Numbered from the stretch's first letter, positions 8,801 through 14,788 are shown. The stretch is 16,085 nt of DNA from CALKKN01 sp050118555 (GCA_050118555.1 JASFKQ010000072.1:1-16085); one strand, 5' to 3'. Numbers and translations are program-made. The notes: generated by a model from the sequence alone, not told the origin.

Positions 8801-8970
8801 TGGGCGGCCGCGCCAGGCCCGCCGGACGCGCCGCGGAGCGGGCTCGCGTGAACGTCACCCGGCGTGTCCGCGACGCCATAAAGCGCATCGCGGAGCAGAT
8901 GCCTGAAGCCGGGCGCTACCTGGATAGCACAGTCAAAACAGGCACTTACTGCAAGTTCGAACCGTTGTAA
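5857..8970 (+). CDS. STAND-type AAA ATPase regulator with TPR-like repeats and conserved C-terminal module
   Basis: This is a 1037-residue predicted signal-transduction ATPase. Residues 10-30 (LIGRQAELSSLERI) open the NTPase domain. Walker A is GEPGIGKS (41-48), Walker B is FVMILEDLH (147-155), and a sensor-like GTFRE lies at 181-185, as in MalT/LuxR-like STAND proteins. A winged-helix part follows (about 260-360), then a long alpha-helical, Ala-rich region (about 380-860) that looks like TPR repeats for protein or ligand sensing. Instead of a LuxR HTH, the C-terminus (875-1037) holds a module with a helix-rich core (SKGMQILARLLEAPG), a coiled coil and a basic terminal motif (RVNVTRRVRDAIKRIAEQ, then TGTYCKFEP). 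I recall this module from actinobacterial AAA regulators, where it may bind DNA. The start is either GTG 5857 or ATG 5869; neither has a clear ribosome site. It lies 85 bases upstream of the hydroxylase gene. Confidence 0.87.
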   Translation: MATNMPGRQQALIGRQAELSSLERIITGLGEGRGAVSLISGEPGIGKSALARWAADRAQDMGFPVYRGFCWEAGGAPPYWPWTQCLRALLADFPPPGAHAAQLARLLPELADQAAGGFARLKPEQARFQLLESVRALLTDAAAQQPFVMILEDLHAADDDSLSLLQYAGQHSEAAGFLLIGTFRELEARLADPSSPLWRCARDAVHLRPSALAEADVREWLEQQTGHPAREARVRQLLTTTGGNPLFLTEVLALLSSNDTGQPADLPVPGSVRQVIRQHLATLPAATYEALETASVVGREFNLPALADLLDRDESAVQETLQPAVTASLLLETRPSACRFAHVFHRDALYADLEPAHRRELHLRRARHLESQAGTGSDELWSEMAEHFMAAGAAWREDAVNAWRRAAARAGERLALAESCSLYRRALECFGAGPTADPAERCALSLQAAAACLRAGEIDTGNQLCREAFQLARTLGDAELMAHAALTRGGSFAVGKVDPELVGFLQDARSSLECERNPGQWARLQARLAAALQPAADPEGPIRMAQDAVALARKCGDEEILFQTLTSAISALMDLAPARERRTLTTEFEALARRFDDIPARFRAHLLQFIDALELAEPAQMASAIDACERLSLRIGLPHYQWRVDSARALQSTIHGDFAEAGERIARAEASAARAGDRMAQVPLSIQSFNLRVTNTEANVDELEAAWQRVAEALSATGADDRFVRPMVAYYFCRAGAKEAAEAICPQEVIERLVGMREMSNLQWLGEYAVLRGDEDLARRAFDSLSQSQAICGHAGLYGMCWSGPVALTLARLANFLGDTDSAGAYHSEGLKVASRMGAAHLVHDSRGREAQVATDRPTGHLRPPAAVKLLPAGEYWQVIHGSRKANIRDSKGMQILARLLEAPGTEFHALDLNSPGGPAVVESGDTGAGLDARARESYRRRLEEIAEALEEARELNDPGRVDPLLAEQDALQRELSRAFGLGGRARPAGRAAERARVNVTRRVRDAIKRIAEQMPEAGRYLDSTVKTGTYCKFEPL

Positions 8971-9003
8971 CGGGACGAGTAACAATGTTCCGTCCATCGT
9001 TAC
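8967..9003 (+). promoter_or_regulatory. Inverted repeat over the stop codon and in front of the hydroxylase gene
   Basis: GTAACGGGACG (8967-8977) pairs with CGTCC-AT-CGTTAC (8991-9003) as an 11-bp stem with a two-base bulge. The loop itself contains AAC/GTT pairs. It overlaps the TAA of the STAND gene and ends 52 bases before the hydroxylase ATG. There is no T-run after it, so an attenuator, processing site or operator is as likely as a terminator. Confidence 0.4.
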
Positions 9004-9042
9004 GCCCCGATGGTTGAAAGCTTATTCGCTTGAGACTCTACC

Positions 9043-9047
9043 GGAGG
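9043..9047 (+). promoter_or_regulatory. Ribosome binding site fixing the hydroxylase start
   Basis: GGAGG lies eight bases before the ATG at 9056. This favours that start over the in-frame TTG at 9014, which has no such site. Confidence 0.8.
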
Positions 9048-9055
9048 TAACGAAA

Positions 9056-9832
9056 ATGACGGATTTCCTGACCCTGGCCACCATTGGCCTGATACCCGCC
9101 TTCATCCTGCTCGACCGGGCCGTGCGGGGCCGTAGCCACGACTCCACCAAATTCTGGCGCCTGCGGGCGACCATCGTCACCGTGGTGACCTTCGTGTCCG
9201 CCGGCCTGATTGCCGGGTTCTGGGGCACACTGATCGGCGACCGGCACCTGTTTGACCTGAGTGGCCTGGGTACATGGGGCGGCTTGGCCGCGGGCGTCCT
9301 GGTGTACGAATTCGGCCACTACTGGTATCACCGCCTTGCGCACTCTTACGACTGGCTGTGGCGCATGGGACACCAGATGCACCACAGCGCGGAGAGCCTG
9401 GACGCCTACGGCGCCTACTGGTTGCACCCGCTGGACAACTTCATGTTCACCAGCATCAGCAGCCTGGTGTTCTTCCCCCTGCTCGGGCTGACGGTCGAAG
9501 CCGGTGTCATCGCCACGCTGTTCCTGACCTTCAACGCGATGTTCCAGCATGCAAGCTTCCGCACGCCCCACTGGCTGGGCTACTTCATCCAGCGGCCCGA
9601 GAGCCACAGCGTGCATCACGGCCGCGGCATCCATCGCTACAACTATTCAGACCTGCCGCTGTGGGACATGGTGTTCGGCACCTTCCGGAACCCGCGCAGC
9701 TTCCAACCCCGCCACGGTTTCTACGATGGCGCATCGGAGCGAATCCTGGAAATGCTGGCCTTCCGCGACGTCAGCACGCCCCGCCACGGCGGCACACGGC
9801 GTTCGGCCACCGGGGAGGCCACCGTTGGCTGA
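9056..9832 (+). CDS. Membrane fatty acid hydroxylase / sterol desaturase superfamily protein
   Basis: This is a 258-residue integral membrane non-haem di-iron enzyme. Hydrophobic segments at about 3-20, 38-60, 70-86 and 125-155 place it in the membrane. The eight-histidine iron motif is complete: H88-x3-H92-x3-H96 (FGHYWYHRLAH), H106-x2-HH (HQMHH), H155 (FQHASF) and H184-x2-HH (ESHSVHHGRGIH). The family uses O2 to hydroxylate or desaturate lipid chains, sterols or carotenoids, and the sequence alone does not choose between them. The C-terminal tail (235-258) is polar and Arg/Gly-rich and lacks the conserved features. It follows the STAND gene on the same strand, which may regulate it, and converges on the hydrolase-LuxR gene with 13 bases between the stops. 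A redox partner is not visible nearby. Confidence 0.92.
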   Translation: MTDFLTLATIGLIPAFILLDRAVRGRSHDSTKFWRLRATIVTVVTFVSAGLIAGFWGTLIGDRHLFDLSGLGTWGGLAAGVLVYEFGHYWYHRLAHSYDWLWRMGHQMHHSAESLDAYGAYWLHPLDNFMFTSISSLVFFPLLGLTVEAGVIATLFLTFNAMFQHASFRTPHWLGYFIQRPESHSVHHGRGIHRYNYSDLPLWDMVFGTFRNPRSFQPRHGFYDGASERILEMLAFRDVSTPRHGGTRRSATGEATVG

Positions 9833-9845
9833 GAGCTTGCCGGCG

Positions 9846-10931
9846 TCAGCTTCCCTCACGGAAACCGCTGTCCCTGGCGAGCACGATCGCCTGGGCGCGG
9901 TTGCTGACGCCCAGCTTTTCGAAAATCCGGGTGAGTTGGTTGCGGACCGTCTTTTCGCTGATGAAAAGCGATTTGCCGATCTCCACGTTGGTCAGGCCAC
10001 TGATGAGCCGCGACAGAATCTCCCGTTCGCGCGGCGACAGGCTCTCGAACACCGCACTTTCGGCGCGGTCGCCAACGCCGGTAAATTCCAGCACCGCCTC
10101 CTGGAAACGCCCCCAGGCAGGCTCGTGCTCCAGCAGGATGTGGTTGTGCGATTCCAGGGGCACGAACTCGGCACCGCGTATGCCGGCGGCCAGTGTCTGG
10201 CCCTGGCTCAACGGAGAGACGAGGTCGCCGCGCGCGTGGACGACCAGGGTGGGCACACGCACCTGCTCCAGCAAATCCGTGACATCCGCGGTGCCGCGGC
10301 TGCGCAGAAGCCGGCCGGCCATGTTCGGCTTGACGCTACGGGCGCAGAGTTCGTCGAACCACTGCAGTTGTTCTTCGGTGCCGGCGGGCAGGAAGCGCTT
10401 GGTGAACAGCCTGCGGTAAAGCGGATCGGGCCGGCCCCAGGCAAGTTCCGCGAAATCGACGAGTGCGCTGTACTCACGGACGTGATCAGGGTTATCGCGC
10501 AGCGACCAGCCCTGGACGTAACCGCCGTAGAGCACGAGGTGGGAAACGCGTTCCGGGTGTTTCACCGCATATGCCACCGAGGCGCAGGCGCCCTGCGACA
10601 CGCCGAGCAGGACGAAAGGTTCAGCCGGCTGTGCCGCCTCGACGACCGTTTCCAGGTCGGGCAGCCAGTGGTCCGCGGAAAGATCTTCCACGTCGTGTTG
10701 GGACAGGCCGCAACCGCGTTCGTCGTAGCGAATCAGCTGAAAGTGATCGCCCAGATAGCGTACCCAGTGCCGCCACACAGGGCTTTCCCAGTCGTATTCC
10801 AGGTGCGTGATCCAGGTCGCCGCCCGCACCAGCGCCGGCGCGCTTACGGAAGTTGGTCCCGACTTCGCCCAGGCCAGGCGCACGCCATCCCGGGTGGTCG
10901 CGTATCGGATTGTCTGCTGGTGCTGCGGCAT
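9846..10931 (-). CDS. Alpha/beta-hydrolase fused to a LuxR-type HTH
   Basis: This 361-residue protein joins a hydrolase to a DNA-binding domain. Residues 10-285 form an alpha/beta-hydrolase with nucleophile Ser112 in GVSQG (110-114), acid Asp236 (ARGD) and catalytic His264 (SHNHILLEHEPAW). All three triad positions are filled, so the fold may be catalytic. Residues 297-355 are a LuxR/GerE HTH (LSPREREILSRLISGLTNVEIGK, then the recognition helix ISEKTVRNQLTRIFEKLGV). Such fusions probably sense a hydrolysable ligand or an acyl or lactone group and then bind DNA; this is inference. I chose ATG 10931 because upstream residues look unlike the family, although an in-frame TTG at 10991 would extend it by 20 residues. 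It is divergent from the di-iron gene, and paired repeats lie between them, so it is a prime candidate regulator of that operon. Confidence 0.88.
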   Translation of the reverse strand: MPQHQQTIRYATTRDGVRLAWAKSGPTSVSAPALVRAATWITHLEYDWESPVWRHWVRYLGDHFQLIRYDERGCGLSQHDVEDLSADHWLPDLETVVEAAQPAEPFVLLGVSQGACASVAYAVKHPERVSHLVLYGGYVQGWSLRDNPDHVREYSALVDFAELAWGRPDPLYRRLFTKRFLPAGTEEQLQWFDELCARSVKPNMAGRLLRSRGTADVTDLLEQVRVPTLVVHARGDLVSPLSQGQTLAAGIRGAEFVPLESHNHILLEHEPAWGRFQEAVLEFTGVGDRAESAVFESLSPREREILSRLISGLTNVEIGKSLFISEKTVRNQLTRIFEKLGVSNRAQAIVLARDSGFREGS

Positions 10932-10982
10932 CGGCGCGGCCCTGCGCCCAACACGGGCGTTTCCTGTGCCAATGATAGTCAA

Positions 10983-11012
10983 TCGGGACAATTCTCACAT
11001 GTTCTGCGCGGC
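10983..11012. repeat. Imperfect 30-bp direct repeat, copy 1
   Basis: This begins TCGGGACA and ends GCGGC and matches the copy at 11025 at 23 of 30 positions. The two start points are 42 bases apart, which is four helical turns. Both lie between the divergent hydrolase-LuxR and di-iron genes, so they probably are binding sites for a regulator. Confidence 0.5.
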
Positions 11013-11024
11013 ACCAGGCATACG

Positions 11025-11054
11025 TCGGGACATTCCTCCCATATTTCCCGCGGC
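11025..11054. repeat. Imperfect 30-bp direct repeat, copy 2
   Basis: This is the second copy of the repeat starting at 10983, again beginning TCGGGACA and ending CGCGGC. The shared blocks are the eight bases at the start, CTC-CAT in the middle and CGCGGC at the end. Conserved blocks about one helical turn apart fit a dimeric DNA-binding protein. Confidence 0.5.
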
Positions 11055-11083
11055 CCAGGCGGCCGATCATGCAGTCACGCCCC

Positions 11084-11098
11084 GATCATTGAATGGTC
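11084..11098. promoter_or_regulatory. Inverted repeat upstream of the di-iron operon
   Basis: GATCATT (11084-11090) and AATGGTC (11092-11098) form a near-palindrome around one base, with one mismatch. A second GATCAT stands at 11065-11070, and GGTCAGG occurs at 11095-11101 and again at 11117-11123. These may be parts of the promoter control region; no -35/-10 pair is convincing. Confidence 0.3.
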
Positions 11099-11183
11099 AG
11101 GGAAGCATCAGGAGCCGGTCAGGACTCGTCTCCGGCCGATGCGCACACTGCAGCCATGCCGGGATTGGCCCGGATAGACGAAT

Positions 11184-11189
11184 GGAGGA
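11184..11189 (+). promoter_or_regulatory. Ribosome binding site fixing the di-iron protein start
   Basis: GGAGGA is seven bases before the ATG at 11197. An in-frame ATG at 11182 overlaps this site and is therefore not the start, and the long open frame upstream of it is not coding. Confidence 0.8.
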
Positions 11190-11196
11190 ACTGAAA

Positions 11197-12129
11197 ATGC
11201 ATGTATCACACCACGTACCTGCCGCCGACCGTTATGCCCGCTGCGTCGAGGTATCCAGGCGTGTCCACTGGGACATTGACGAGGACGTCATTCGCGGCCG
11301 TGAATTCGACTACGGCCAGAAATTCCTGCCGGACGGCCTTTCGCTGGTCCATGAGCTGGAGTTCCTGGCCCCGGATGAACAGCGGTTCCTGAGCCAGATC
11401 CAGGGCCGAACCTACGCGAACATCTTTGGCCTGGTGGAGCGTTTCATCAATGCCAAGGTCCTCGAAATCAGCCAGCGCCACTGGCTCGGCGACCAGATCG
11501 CCTTGGAAGCTCTAGTGCGGTTCAGCGACGAGGAACTGAAGCACCAGGAACTGTTCCGGCGCATCGAACGGATGACCGGTGAGGGCATGCCGGAAGGCTA
11601 CCGCCTGGTGGCAGATCCCAACGACGTCGCCCACGTGGTGCTGGGCAAGTCGACCTGGTCGGTGCTGGGCCTGACCTGCCACATCGAGCTGTTCACGCAG
11701 CTGCACTACAAGCAGAGCATCAAGCCCTGCGAGGCTCTCTCCGAGCTGTACAGGGACGTGTTCCTGTACCACTGGAGGGAAGAATCGCAGCACGCCATCC
11801 TCGACGAGATCGAGTGGCGCGCCGAAGACGCGCGGTTGACCGACCTGGAGCGCGAGGAGGCGGTTTCCGACCTTATTGCGCTGGTGGCCGCGGTGGACGG
11901 GATTCTCGGGGCCCAATCCGAGGCGGACGCCGACTACTTCCTGGCAAGCGCCAACCGGGGCTTCACCGACACCGAGGAGCAGCGCATACGCGACGGCATC
12001 CTCAAGGCTTATCGCTGGCAGTACATCGTTTCCGGCGTCCAGGACCCGCGCTTCATCGGCATCCTGTCCGACCTGACCAGCGAAGCACAGATGGCCCGAA
12101 TCACGAAAGCACTGGCGCCGCTGATGTAA
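11197..12129 (+). CDS. Ferritin-like di-iron protein, AurF-like ligand pattern
   Basis: This is a 310-residue helical protein with a full di-iron site repeated in two halves. Glu81 (LVERF) is followed 32 residues later by Glu113-x2-His116 (EELKH). Glu164 (HIELF) is followed 32 residues later by Glu196-x2-His199 (EESQH). His192 lies four residues before Glu196, the same place as the extra histidine ligand of AurF (His223 before Glu227), the p-aminobenzoate N-oxygenase. That makes an O2-activating N-oxygenase or related oxygenase more likely than an iron-storage role, but overall similarity to AurF is not shown. There is no signal peptide, so it acts in the cytoplasm. It is the first gene of an operon with a small membrane protein 32 bases downstream, and is divergent from the hydrolase-LuxR regulator. 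Confidence 0.75.
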   Translation: MHVSHHVPAADRYARCVEVSRRVHWDIDEDVIRGREFDYGQKFLPDGLSLVHELEFLAPDEQRFLSQIQGRTYANIFGLVERFINAKVLEISQRHWLGDQIALEALVRFSDEELKHQELFRRIERMTGEGMPEGYRLVADPNDVAHVVLGKSTWSVLGLTCHIELFTQLHYKQSIKPCEALSELYRDVFLYHWREESQHAILDEIEWRAEDARLTDLEREEAVSDLIALVAAVDGILGAQSEADADYFLASANRGFTDTEEQRIRDGILKAYRWQYIVSGVQDPRFIGILSDLTSEAQMARITKALAPLM

Positions 12130-12161
12130 CGGCGGCCGCCACGCACGAAAGGAGAGCAGCA

Positions 12162-12554
12162 ATGAAAGCACAATCCATACATTGGTCCGCCCCCTACAAC
12201 CCCGTTGTGGGGGGGGTGCTGGCCCAGGCCCGCGGCCTGCGCGCACTGGCGTCGTGGGCGACAAAAGCCGGCTTCGCCATCATGCCGGCGCTGGGCATCA
12301 TGATCGTGGCTACCTGGGCCATGTCCAGTTCCGCCACCGCGATGTACCTGCAGGCCCTGCTGTGGGCCGGTGGTTTCATTTTCGTCGCGCTGGCGGTCGA
12401 ATCGGAAGGCGGCGCGGGCGCCGTCATCAACCTGGCCATCGGCCTGTCCATGCTGGTCCTGGCCGGATTGAGCGTCAGCCACGTACCGGAATTTGCCGTG
12501 GTTGCCTCGGCCTTGCCTGCAGCGCGGATTGCGTGGGCGATCGTGTGGGGCTGA
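12162..12554 (+). CDS. Small multi-pass membrane protein of unknown function
   Basis: This 130-residue protein is preceded by a strong AAAGGAGA ribosome site (12148-12155) six bases before the ATG. Hydrophobic segments lie at about 36-53, 61-79, 86-105 and, more weakly, 110-129, giving three or four membrane passes. The first 35 residues are polar with basic residues (ARGLRALASWATK) and probably face the cytoplasm. No catalytic motif or family signature is recognised. A run of eight G's (12209-12216) sits in codons 15-18, where slippage would knock out the protein. It follows the di-iron gene by 32 bases and ends at a strong hairpin, so the two are very likely co-transcribed. It could anchor the oxygenase, move its substrate, or be a quinone-type redox partner; these are guesses. 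Confidence 0.75.
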   Translation: MKAQSIHWSAPYNPVVGGVLAQARGLRALASWATKAGFAIMPALGIMIVATWAMSSSATAMYLQALLWAGGFIFVALAVESEGGAGAVINLAIGLSMLVLAGLSVSHVPEFAVVASALPAARIAWAIVWG

Positions 12555-12571
12555 GCGGCGCTACTCAACCA

Positions 12572-12597
12572 ATGCGGGCGGCTGGGTCCGCCCGCAT
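12572..12597. terminator. Strong hairpin between convergent genes
   Basis: ATGCGGGCGG (12572-12581) and CCGCCCGCAT (12588-12597) form a perfect 10-bp stem with a six-base loop. It lies 17 bases after the stop of the membrane protein gene and 24 bases beyond the end of the convergent regulator gene. No T-run follows on either strand, but the position fits a shared transcript end. Confidence 0.6.
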
Positions 12598-12621
12598 CCC
12601 CTCGCGGACTGCAACGGGGAT

Positions 12622-14184
12622 TCAGCCAAGGTCTCGCCAGGCTTCAACAAGCAGACCGACGATAACTTCGTAATCTGCACGGTGTTTGACACCGAGGTAA
12701 CGGGACAGGAACGGCCGCCAGTCATCGAGGCCCCGGCCGGGAAAGGTAGGCATTTCGCGCTCGGCCCGATCGAGAAACGAGGACAGGGTCGCCTGCGCTG
12801 CCTGGTGTTCACCGAGCCTCTGGTGCGCCGCCGCCAGCCATATCCTGGCCTCGTTTGGAATACGGTCCATCCTGGCAGCGGTGGCGATGCACTGGCGGTC
12901 ACGGCCGGCGGAGAACTCGACGGTGAGCTTGACCCAAGGAATCCAGACCAGGCCGAATGGGTCCAGTCTCTCGGCCACCGCGATCTGCTCGAGACCGTCC
13001 TCGGGCTGTCCCATCGCTGCCAACAGTGAGGCGTACAGCGTGCGACCCGCGATGTCATTGGGATTGAGTTCGATGGCCCTGAGGAAGTGGGATTCCGCCA
13101 GCTCCGCCCGCCCGTCATCGAGCAGAATCTCGCCGTACAGGGCGTGCGCCAGGCTGTCGGTGTCGTCGAGTTCGATAGACTTGTGGCCGTATTCCAGCGA
13201 CAACTTCAGGCTGTGTTCCGGATCGGAACTCCAGTACGACCAGCTTTCGATCGAGTGACAAGCCGCGAGCAGCGCATAGGCCCGGGCATTTCCGGGATCG
13301 AGCCCAATCGCGCGTTCCAGCAGGGGAATCGCTTCGCCCACGGATTCGGCGGAGACTTGATAGTACAGCGCCTGTGCACGCAGCACGAGGTCGTAGGCCG
13401 CCAGGTTTCCGCTTCCGGCGCGTTCGCGGCCGCGCGTGGCCTCGACCCGCCCGCCGATGGTCGCGGCAATCGCCCGGGCCAGTTCGTCCTGCAGCCGGAA
13501 AACGTCCTCTATCTCGCGGTCATACCGCTCGGCCCAGATCTGTTTCTCGCTGTCTGCATCCACCAGGCGCGCATTCAACCGCAGGCGGTTACCGGACCGC
13601 TGGATGCTGCCATCAAGCAGGTAAGCGACCCCCAGCCGTTCGCCGATCTCCTGCACGGTCAGGCCCTGTCCCGCCAGCGCGAACGAGGAATGGCTGGCAA
13701 TCACGAACAGGGAACGGAAACGCGAAAGCTCGGTGACGATATCGTCGACGATTCCTTCGCAAAACCAGGCCTGGTCCGGGTCGCCGGAAAGGTTGCGGAA
13801 CGGAAGAACGGCGACCGATGGCCTGGAAGGCAGCGCCGGACGCCCGGTCGACGGTTGCGGCGCGGGTTCTGCACTCTCCAGGTCAGCCACGAAGCGGTAG
13901 CCGTAGCCATGCACTGTGCGGATCATGCGATATGGCCGGGACTCGTCGCCAATCGCCCGTCGCGCTTTCATCACGCAGCGCGTCAGCGAAGCTTCCGTCA
14001 CGATCAGGCCGGGCCAGATCTTCTCCTGCAACTCGTCCTTGTCCATGGCCCGGTCGCGGTTTCCAATCAGGCAGAGCAGGAGGTCCATGACTTTGGGCTC
14101 CACGTCGACCCGTTGGCCGTCGCGCTCCAGTTCCCTGGTAGCAGAATCCAGGGCGATTCCGTTGAAGCGGTACACCTGCGCCAT
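12622..14184 (-). CDS. CadC-like regulator: winged helix, TolB-like domain and TPRs
   Basis: This is a 520-residue regulator. Residues 5-100 are an OmpR/PhoB-type winged helix (VEPKVMDLLLCLI, a DELQEKIWPG turn, LTRCVMKARRAIGD, then the wing TVHGYGYRFVA). Residues 121-245 match the TolB-like N-terminal domain of bacterial adenylate-cyclase/CadC-type regulators (SVAVLPFRNLSGD, then FCEGIVDDIVTELSR). Residues about 265-480 are TPR-like repeats (AIPLLERAIGLDPGNARAYA, AESHFLRAIELNPND). Unlike CadC there is no membrane helix between the domains, so it is soluble. The start is ATG 14184; an in-frame TTG at 14193 would add only three residues. It is divergent from the ectC-like gene across 159 bases and is the likeliest local regulator of it. 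The signal it senses is not visible. Confidence 0.9.
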   Translation of the reverse strand: MAQVYRFNGIALDSATRELERDGQRVDVEPKVMDLLLCLIGNRDRAMDKDELQEKIWPGLIVTEASLTRCVMKARRAIGDESRPYRMIRTVHGYGYRFVADLESAEPAPQPSTGRPALPSRPSVAVLPFRNLSGDPDQAWFCEGIVDDIVTELSRFRSLFVIASHSSFALAGQGLTVQEIGERLGVAYLLDGSIQRSGNRLRLNARLVDADSEKQIWAERYDREIEDVFRLQDELARAIAATIGGRVEATRGRERAGSGNLAAYDLVLRAQALYYQVSAESVGEAIPLLERAIGLDPGNARAYALLAACHSIESWSYWSSDPEHSLKLSLEYGHKSIELDDTDSLAHALYGEILLDDGRAELAESHFLRAIELNPNDIAGRTLYASLLAAMGQPEDGLEQIAVAERLDPFGLVWIPWVKLTVEFSAGRDRQCIATAARMDRIPNEARIWLAAAHQRLGEHQAAQATLSSFLDRAEREMPTFPGRGLDDWRPFLSRYLGVKHRADYEVIVGLLVEAWRDLG

Positions 14185-14213
14185 CCTGTTCAACCACCCT
14201 CAGTGATTGGTCT

Positions 14214-14242
14214 GGAAATCGTCACGGATCGGTAGCGATTCC
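14214..14242. promoter_or_regulatory. Inverted repeat in the divergent regulator/ectC spacer
   Basis: GGAAATCG (14214-14221) and CGATTCC (14236-14242) are inverted arms apart from one extra A. They lie 30 bases upstream of the winged-helix regulator start and 102 bases before the ectC start. A winged-helix dimer could bind here. No convincing -35/-10 pair was found in 14185-14343. Confidence 0.3.
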
Positions 14243-14343
14243 GCAGCCGGTCCCGGCGAAACTGTCGCTGCCGAGCACCGCCCACGAAGGCGATAGTACC
14301 TCGCGCGACCCGGATCTCAAAAATTGAACAACGGAGATGAGAG

Positions 14344-14700
14344 ATGATTTTCAGAAGAGTCGAACAGCTACCCGGCACGCGGCGCGAAGCGACGGGAGAA
14401 GGCTGGCGCAGCCTTCGCCTGCTGCTGGCGGAGGACGGCCTGGGCTTCTCGGTCCACGAAACGAAGGTGAAGGCAGGCACGGTGCTTAATCTGTGTTACC
14501 GGCGCCACTCGGAGACGGTTTACTGCATACGGGGCCGGGCCCGGCTGGAGATCGTGGCCGAGGGCCGGTCGTTCGAAGTTGGCCCGGGCGTGCTGTACCT
14601 GGCCCGGATCGGCGACAGCCATGTATTGACGGTAGAGGAGGACTCGCTTTTCCTGTGTGTTTTCAGGCCTGCGCTTTGCGGTCGGGAGGAGGCCGACTAG
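14344..14700 (+). CDS. ectC: Solitary ectoine synthase homologue (EctC-like)
   Basis: This 118-residue cupin aligns with ectoine synthase without gaps. The iron ligands known from EctC structures, Glu57, Tyr85 and His93, fall at exactly those positions. Other residues I recall as substrate contacts are also in place: Trp21, Arg25, Thr40, Tyr52, His55, Gly64, Phe107, Pro109, Gly113 and Glu115. EctC closes N-gamma-acetyl-diaminobutyrate to ectoine, a compatible solute. The protein stops about 12 residues short of usual EctC (near 130), losing the C-terminal lid segment. GGAG (14333-14336) precedes the ATG. No ectA, ectB or ectD lies in the window, so this is an orphan gene. It either uses substrate made elsewhere, or cyclises another amino acid, as reported for EctC side reactions. 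The divergent winged-helix gene and the SDR downstream are its only near partners. Confidence 0.85.
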   Translation: MIFRRVEQLPGTRREATGEGWRSLRLLLAEDGLGFSVHETKVKAGTVLNLCYRRHSETVYCIRGRARLEIVAEGRSFEVGPGVLYLARIGDSHVLTVEEDSLFLCVFRPALCGREEAD

Positions 14701-14715
14701 GGATCCTGGAACCGG

Positions 14716-14731
14716 GGCGCGGCACCGCGCC
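14716..14731 (+). terminator. GC-rich hairpin after ectC-like gene
   Basis: GGCGCG and CGCGCC pair over a four-base loop, 16 bases after the stop codon. There is no T-run directly behind it (ATTTTGC comes 16 bases later), so termination would be weak. The SDR gene beyond has its own -10 box. Confidence 0.35.
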
Positions 14732-14763
14732 GGGCCACCGATGGGCATTTTGCAGTCTGTCCA

Positions 14764-14775
14764 CGGGAATTCCCG
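14764..14775. promoter_or_regulatory. Perfect 12-bp palindrome in front of the SDR gene
   Basis: CGGGAATTCCCG lies 13 bases upstream of a TATAAT box, where the -35 element would be. A repressor or activator could bind here; function is inferred from position only. Confidence 0.35.
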
Positions 14776-14788
14776 GACCGGAGTGACC

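Noticed and set aside
9014..9055. TTG start that would add 14 residues to the hydroxylase
   Set aside because: No ribosome site precedes it, whereas GGAGG is eight bases before the ATG at 9056.
11159..11173. CCGGG/CCCGG inverted repeat just before the di-iron gene
   Set aside because: Five-base GC arms are expected by chance in DNA of this composition and there is no supporting context.
10807..11196. Upstream extension of the di-iron gene
   Set aside because: The frame stays open, but the residues look non-coding, overlap the divergent regulator gene, and the GGAGGA site sets the start at 11197.
13087..14235. 382-codon open frame on the plus strand opposite the winged-helix regulator
   Set aside because: There is no recognisable domain, and it covers a gene with clear winged-helix, TolB-like and TPR segments.
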